Source: Clostridia bacterium (GTDB taxonomy: Bacteria > Bacillota > Clostridia > Christensenellales > Borkfalkiaceae). From it: DNA of 64,000 bases. Of the stretch, positions 61,829 to 64,000 are shown one piece after another. Within the stretch, counting starts at the first letter, position 1. Every line of letters starts with the position of its first letter. The notes under the pieces are model-generated. The model had not been told where the DNA came from. It ran no database searches and saw nothing but the letters and a program-made list of their open reading frames with translations. The stretch lies in contig JAFQEA010000008.1 in NCBI GenBank assembly GCA_017399185.1, positions 1-64,000 of the forward strand. The letters run 5' to 3'. The position numbers and the translations under genes are program-made.

Positions 61829-61978
61829 AAAAAAGTGCGTAGCCTAAGCTACGCACCGCAAAACGTAGCTTTGACAGTTGTCGTACAGTTCAAACCTTGA
61901 AAAGGATATGAAAAACAAAGCATACGCTATTGCTAAAGTATGCCTTTTCAAGGAAAAAAATATTCAACTGTACGACAA
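61829..61978 (-). ncRNA. Candidate structured leader RNA or sRNA with attenuator
   Basis: Read on the minus strand, this starts at the predicted transcription start. The closing helix is TTGTCGTACAGTT (61978-61966) with AACTGTACGACAA (61890-61878), 13 perfect pairs. The middle helix is CCTTGAAAAGG (61953-61943) with CCTTTTCAAGG (61905-61895), 11 pairs. The apical helix is GCATAC (61943-61938) with GTATGC (61925-61920); base 61943 can join only one of the two. Then come competing stems: antiterminator AAGCTACG (61871-61864) with CGTAGCTT (61853-61846), versus terminator GTGCGTAGC (61856-61848) with GCTACGCAC (61843-61835) and a T-run. I do not recognise a known riboswitch class. Confidence 0.65.
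61835..61856 (-). terminator. Terminator within the lipoprotein leader
   Basis: Nine perfect base pairs around a TTAG loop, followed on the minus strand by TTTTTTAATTTTT. It lies 26 bp before the lipoprotein ATG. Confidence 0.8.
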
Positions 61979-61982
61979 TTTC

Positions 61983-62011
61983 ATTTTACACTAAAGGAGC
62001 CCAATTGTCAA
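61983..62011 (-). promoter_or_regulatory. Strong promoter for the leader RNA
   Basis: Minus-strand TTGACA (62011-62006), exact 17 bp spacer, TAAAAT (61988-61983). The expected start at about 61976-61978 coincides with the first base of the closing helix. Confidence 0.75.
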
Positions 62012-62036
62012 TAAAATTATATGTTATACTCAATAA

Positions 62037-62067
62037 AAAAGCGGTGCAAAAAGCCATGCACCGCTTT
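62037..62067 (-). terminator. Terminator of the SDR gene
   Basis: AAAGCGGTGCA (62038-62048) pairs with TGCACCGCTTT (62057-62067). On the minus strand it is followed by TTTTTT. Confidence 0.8.
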
Positions 62068-62079
62068 AATTTTAGTTTT

Positions 62080-62880
62080 TTATGGTCTTAAGCCCAAGCC
62101 GCCTTCAAAGGTTAAGGTTTCACCCGTCATATACTTAAAGTCAGGGTGTGCAAGCTGAACGCAAGCCCTACCAATTTCCTTTTCAGGGTCAGCAAAGTGT
62201 CCGCATGGCGGTGCTTTAACGTTTGCCTTGAAAGCTTCGGGATAAGCGTTCTTGAATTGTTCTAATTGCTGTGTCCAAGCAAGCGGACAGATAACGTTAA
62301 CGGTGACGTTATCCTTTGCCCATTCGGTTGCGGCAACACGTGAAAGACCGCGGATACCTTCCTTTGCGGCAGCGTAAGCGCATTGACCAAAGTTGCCAAA
62401 AAGGCCAGCCCCACTTGCAAAGTTGATTACCGTGCCTTGCGTTTTAACAAGGTGTGGATAGCACGCCTGCATATAATAAAAGGTTGCGTACAAGCCGCTG
62501 TACATTGCAAGGTCAAATTGCTCGGTCGTATGGTTTGCAAGCGTAACGCCCGATGCCGATGCTTGCGCGTTATTGATAAGCACGTCAATTCTGCCAAATT
62601 CTTCAATAGTTTTAGCAATAACGTTTTCAACGACGGCCTTGTTGTCAGCGCCGGCGTTCACGTCAGCCTGAATAGCCAAAACCTTGATGCCGTAAGCACC
62701 TTCAAGCGCGGCTTTAGCGTCTTCAAGTTTTTTAACGTTTCTGCCTGTAATAACAAGATTACAGCCTTCCTTGGCGTAAGCCGTTGCAATGCCGTAACCG
62801 ATTGAACCGCAGCTACCGTCGGTTAAAACCGAATAGCCTGCGCCCGTGATAATTGCAGTTTTACCTTGTAAAAAGCCCAT
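62080..62880 (-). CDS. Short-chain dehydrogenase/reductase
   Basis: This 266-residue NAD(P)-binding oxidoreductase of the classical SDR type has a cofactor loop ITGAGYSVLTDGSCGSIG (an enlarged version of TGxxxGIG, near residues 11-28). NNAQA replaces the usual NNAG near residue 105, the catalytic pair YAAAK is near 168, and a Ser lies in NFASGAG near 152. The substrate is unknown; the 3-oxoacyl reductase/sugar dehydrogenase branches are possible. A TTGACA/TAAAAT promoter lies at 62913-62941. It stands alone. Confidence 0.88.
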   Translation of the reverse strand: MGFLQGKTAIITGAGYSVLTDGSCGSIGYGIATAYAKEGCNLVITGRNVKKLEDAKAALEGAYGIKVLAIQADVNAGADNKAVVENVIAKTIEEFGRIDVLINNAQASASGVTLANHTTEQFDLAMYSGLYATFYYMQACYPHLVKTQGTVINFASGAGLFGNFGQCAYAAAKEGIRGLSRVAATEWAKDNVTVNVICPLAWTQQLEQFKNAYPEAFKANVKAPPCGHFADPEKEIGRACVQLAHPDFKYMTGETLTFEGGLGLRP

Positions 62881-62912
62881 TTTTATTTACCCCTATACAT
62901 ATTTATAGTTAC

Positions 62913-62941
62913 ATTTTATATCATAAACCGCGTGCTGTCAA
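62913..62941 (-). promoter_or_regulatory. SDR gene promoter
   Basis: Minus-strand TTGACA (62941-62936), 17 bp spacer, TAAAAT (62918-62913). Confidence 0.7.
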
Positions 62942-63042
62942 CCCTTTTTCAAAAAAAAGGGCACGCTAAAAAGTGATATCCTTAGCGGAAAATTTGAAAG
63001 TCACACTAAGTGCGAGCATCTCATTTGACTAGTAAAATGCAC

Positions 63043-63329
63043 TTGGGCTAAGCCCAACCCCTTATTACACGCAGAAAGAGCAAACACGCAAGACTAAAAT
63101 CTTGTATGTCTGCTCTTTTTTTGTTAGTGATGTTTTTGCTAACGCAAAAGTGATGTTATGCTAAGCATAATGATGTTGCTCGCAAATGCTCGCAGTGATG
63201 TGATGTTTGCATACTACGCCGTCAGGCGTAACATCATTCACGCAGTGAACATCACTGACGAAGTCAACATCACTTGCCCTGGGGGCAAACATCGTTTAGC
63301 GTGAATACTCCGTTAAGAGTATCACGCTA
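63043..63329. repeat. Array of mini-hairpins separated by GTGATGTT / AACATCAC
   Basis: About ten short stem-loops follow one another. Examples: TTTTGC-TAAC-GCAAAA (63134-63149), TTATGC-TAA-GCATAA (63156-63170), TACGCC-GTCA-GGCGTA (63215-63230), TTCAC-GCA-GTGAA (63237-63249), TTGCCC-TGG-GGGCAA (63274-63288). In the left half they are separated by GTGATGTT (63127, 63150, 63171, 63195-63207). In the right half the separator is its complement, AACATCAC (63230, 63248, 63266, 63288). The whole could fold into one branched structure. It fills most of the 480 bp gap; no gene is seen here. Confidence 0.7.
63075..63121 (+). terminator. Terminator-like hairpin in the array region
   Basis: AAAGAGCA (63075-63082) pairs with TGCTCTTT (63111-63118), with an inner CAAGA/TCTTG stem, followed by T. 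No plus-strand gene lies nearby upstream, so what it ends is unclear. Confidence 0.5.
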
Positions 63330-63359
63330 AATTGCGCGCCCTAAAGTTTACTTGCTAAA

Positions 63360-64000
63360 TTAAGCTAATTTTAAAATTGTCGCGTTGGAAACGCTGTCAG
63401 TAAGCGCCCCTGCGGTGTTACCGCCAACGTAAACGTCGGCCCCGGTTTGGTTAACAATAGAAAAATTGGTGGCTGCGTCTGTTAAGGTTATTACCGCATA
63501 GCCGTTTACAGGCAAATATTCCGACCCTACAAGCTTTGATGCCTGCCCGTAAACGTTGCCGTCACCGTCTGTCAAGCTAAACAAAACCGCTGTGTCTTCA
63601 ACGGCGGTACCCGTATTGTCCGCGCGTGTGTAAACGTTAAACAAAACAAGGTAAGTGCCTACGTCGTTAAAGGTAAAGGTATTGTTCGTCGCGTCAAGCG
63701 TTACTAAATTGGTTTGGTCAAGGGGTTCTTCGGTTAAGGGGACGGTGGCGTTATTGGCTATTGCTGTTTCTGTTGTAGGCGTGCTGGAAGCTAATACAGC
63801 AGTATCCAAAGTGCCGTCTAAACCCGCAGGGCCTTGTGGACCGGCAGGACCTATTGGACCTTGTGGGCCTGTTGCACCTGTTGCGCCCGTTTCACCGGCA
63901 GGGCCTTGTGGACCGGCAGGACCTATTGGACCTTGTGGGCCTGTTGCACCCGTTTCACCTGCAGGGCCTTGCGGACCGGCAGGACCTATTGGACCTTGCG
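63360..64000 (-). CDS. Collagen-like surface protein, 3' part only
   Basis: The gene runs off the right edge, so the N-terminus is missing. The visible upstream part encodes uninterrupted Gly-X-Y triplets ([20 protein letters not shown] units). After about GLDGTLD comes a C-terminal domain of ~150 residues that resembles the BclA/C1q-like trimerising heads ([30 protein letters not shown]). Such proteins form surface or spore filaments. The reading frame is open from 63998 to the stop at 63360. An internal ATG at 63809 is not the start, because the triplet repeat continues upstream in frame. Confidence 0.88.
   Translation of the reverse strand, partial: QGPIGPAGPQGPAGETGATGPQGPIGPAGPQGPAGETGATGATGPQGPIGPAGPQGPAGLDGTLDTAVLASSTPTTETAIANNATVPLTEEPLDQTNLVTLDATNNTFTFNDVGTYLVLFNVYTRADNTGTAVEDTAVLFSLTDGDGNVYGQASKLVGSEYLPVNGYAVITLTDAATNFSIVNQTGADVYVGGNTAGALTDSVSNATILKLA
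63822..64000 (-). repeat. 63-bp tandem repeats encoding collagen triplets
   Basis: Units of about 63 bp (21 residues), one extended by an extra GCAACAGGT codon triplet to 72 bp, recur nearly identically. They continue past the window edge. Such tracts change length by slippage or recombination. Confidence 0.8.

Noticed and set aside
61878..61978. 6S RNA
   Set aside because: The nested helix is reminiscent, but it is much shorter than known 6S RNAs, lacks a clear symmetric central bubble, and continues into an attenuator before a gene.
63043..63329. CRISPR array
   Set aside because: Repeats are 8 bp, switch orientation in the middle, and the spacers are themselves hairpins. No cas genes are near.
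1..64000. tRNA, rRNA, insertion sequence or prophage genes
   Set aside because: I looked for cloverleaf-type sequences, transposase, integrase and phage structural genes and saw none that I could support.

Overview
The window is about 64 kb of low-to-moderate GC DNA (by eye near 40%) from an anaerobic, Gram-positive-type bacterium. The most likely source is an uncultured gut member of class Clostridia. Support: a complete B12-dependent glutamate fermentation route, Clostridia-style gene order (DUF512-der-plsY; pth-mfd-foldase), many lipoproteins, AGGAG-type ribosome binding sites, TTGACA/TATAAT promoters with 17 bp spacing, and repeats of a kind I recall from gut Clostridia. I cannot assign a genus.

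Region 1 (1-1156) has no gene I believe. It holds two copies of a ~265 bp hairpin-rich repeat and a promoter. Region 2 (1157-9538) encodes glutamate mutase (glmS, glmL, glmE), methylaspartate ammonia-lyase, and a citrate-lyase-type enzyme with its ligase (citD, citE, citF, citC). By context the last is best read as citramalate lyase. Region 3 (9611-21672) is an extracytoplasmic set: a gamma-glutamyltranspeptidase lipoprotein, an orphan DctM-like permease with a 54-residue membrane protein not usually called, two M14-type metallopeptidases, two paralogous lipoproteins with an unrecognised domain, and a 1232-residue lipoprotein. Region 4 (21818-32195) is a tightly packed run: glutamate racemase, a two-subunit class I hydro-lyase (candidate mesaconase), poly-gamma-glutamate synthesis genes pgsB, pgsC and a pgsW-like gene, a PhoB/PhoR-type two-component system, a PduO-type cobalamin adenosyltransferase, a citX-citG fusion and malic enzyme.

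Taken together, regions 2-4 appear to make, cut, import and ferment a gamma-linked glutamate polymer. Every step from polymer to acetate plus pyruvate has a candidate gene, including D-to-L glutamate racemisation and manufacture of both cofactors (adenosylcobalamin and the citrate-lyase prosthetic group). This is the most interesting system in the window. The linkage is inference; most single-family calls are firm.

Region 5 (32270-62880) is mostly housekeeping: PRPP synthetase-like, glutamate dehydrogenase, ttcA-like, queH, der, plsY, rlmH, tadA, pth, mfd, a foldase lipoprotein, murG, glycerol kinase with a lipase, and metK. Among these are an AEC transporter, an intracellular pectinesterase-like protein and an acyltransferase with a zinc ribbon. 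A ~28 bp motif with core GGGGCTATAGGTCGATTA recurs about 20 times, mostly just after genes but sometimes inside them.

Region 6 (61234-64000) has a lipoprotein gene preceded by a promoter-driven, strongly structured leader RNA with competing terminator and antiterminator stems. It also has an SDR oxidoreductase, a 290 bp array of mini-hairpins, and the 3' part of a collagen-like surface protein running off the window edge.
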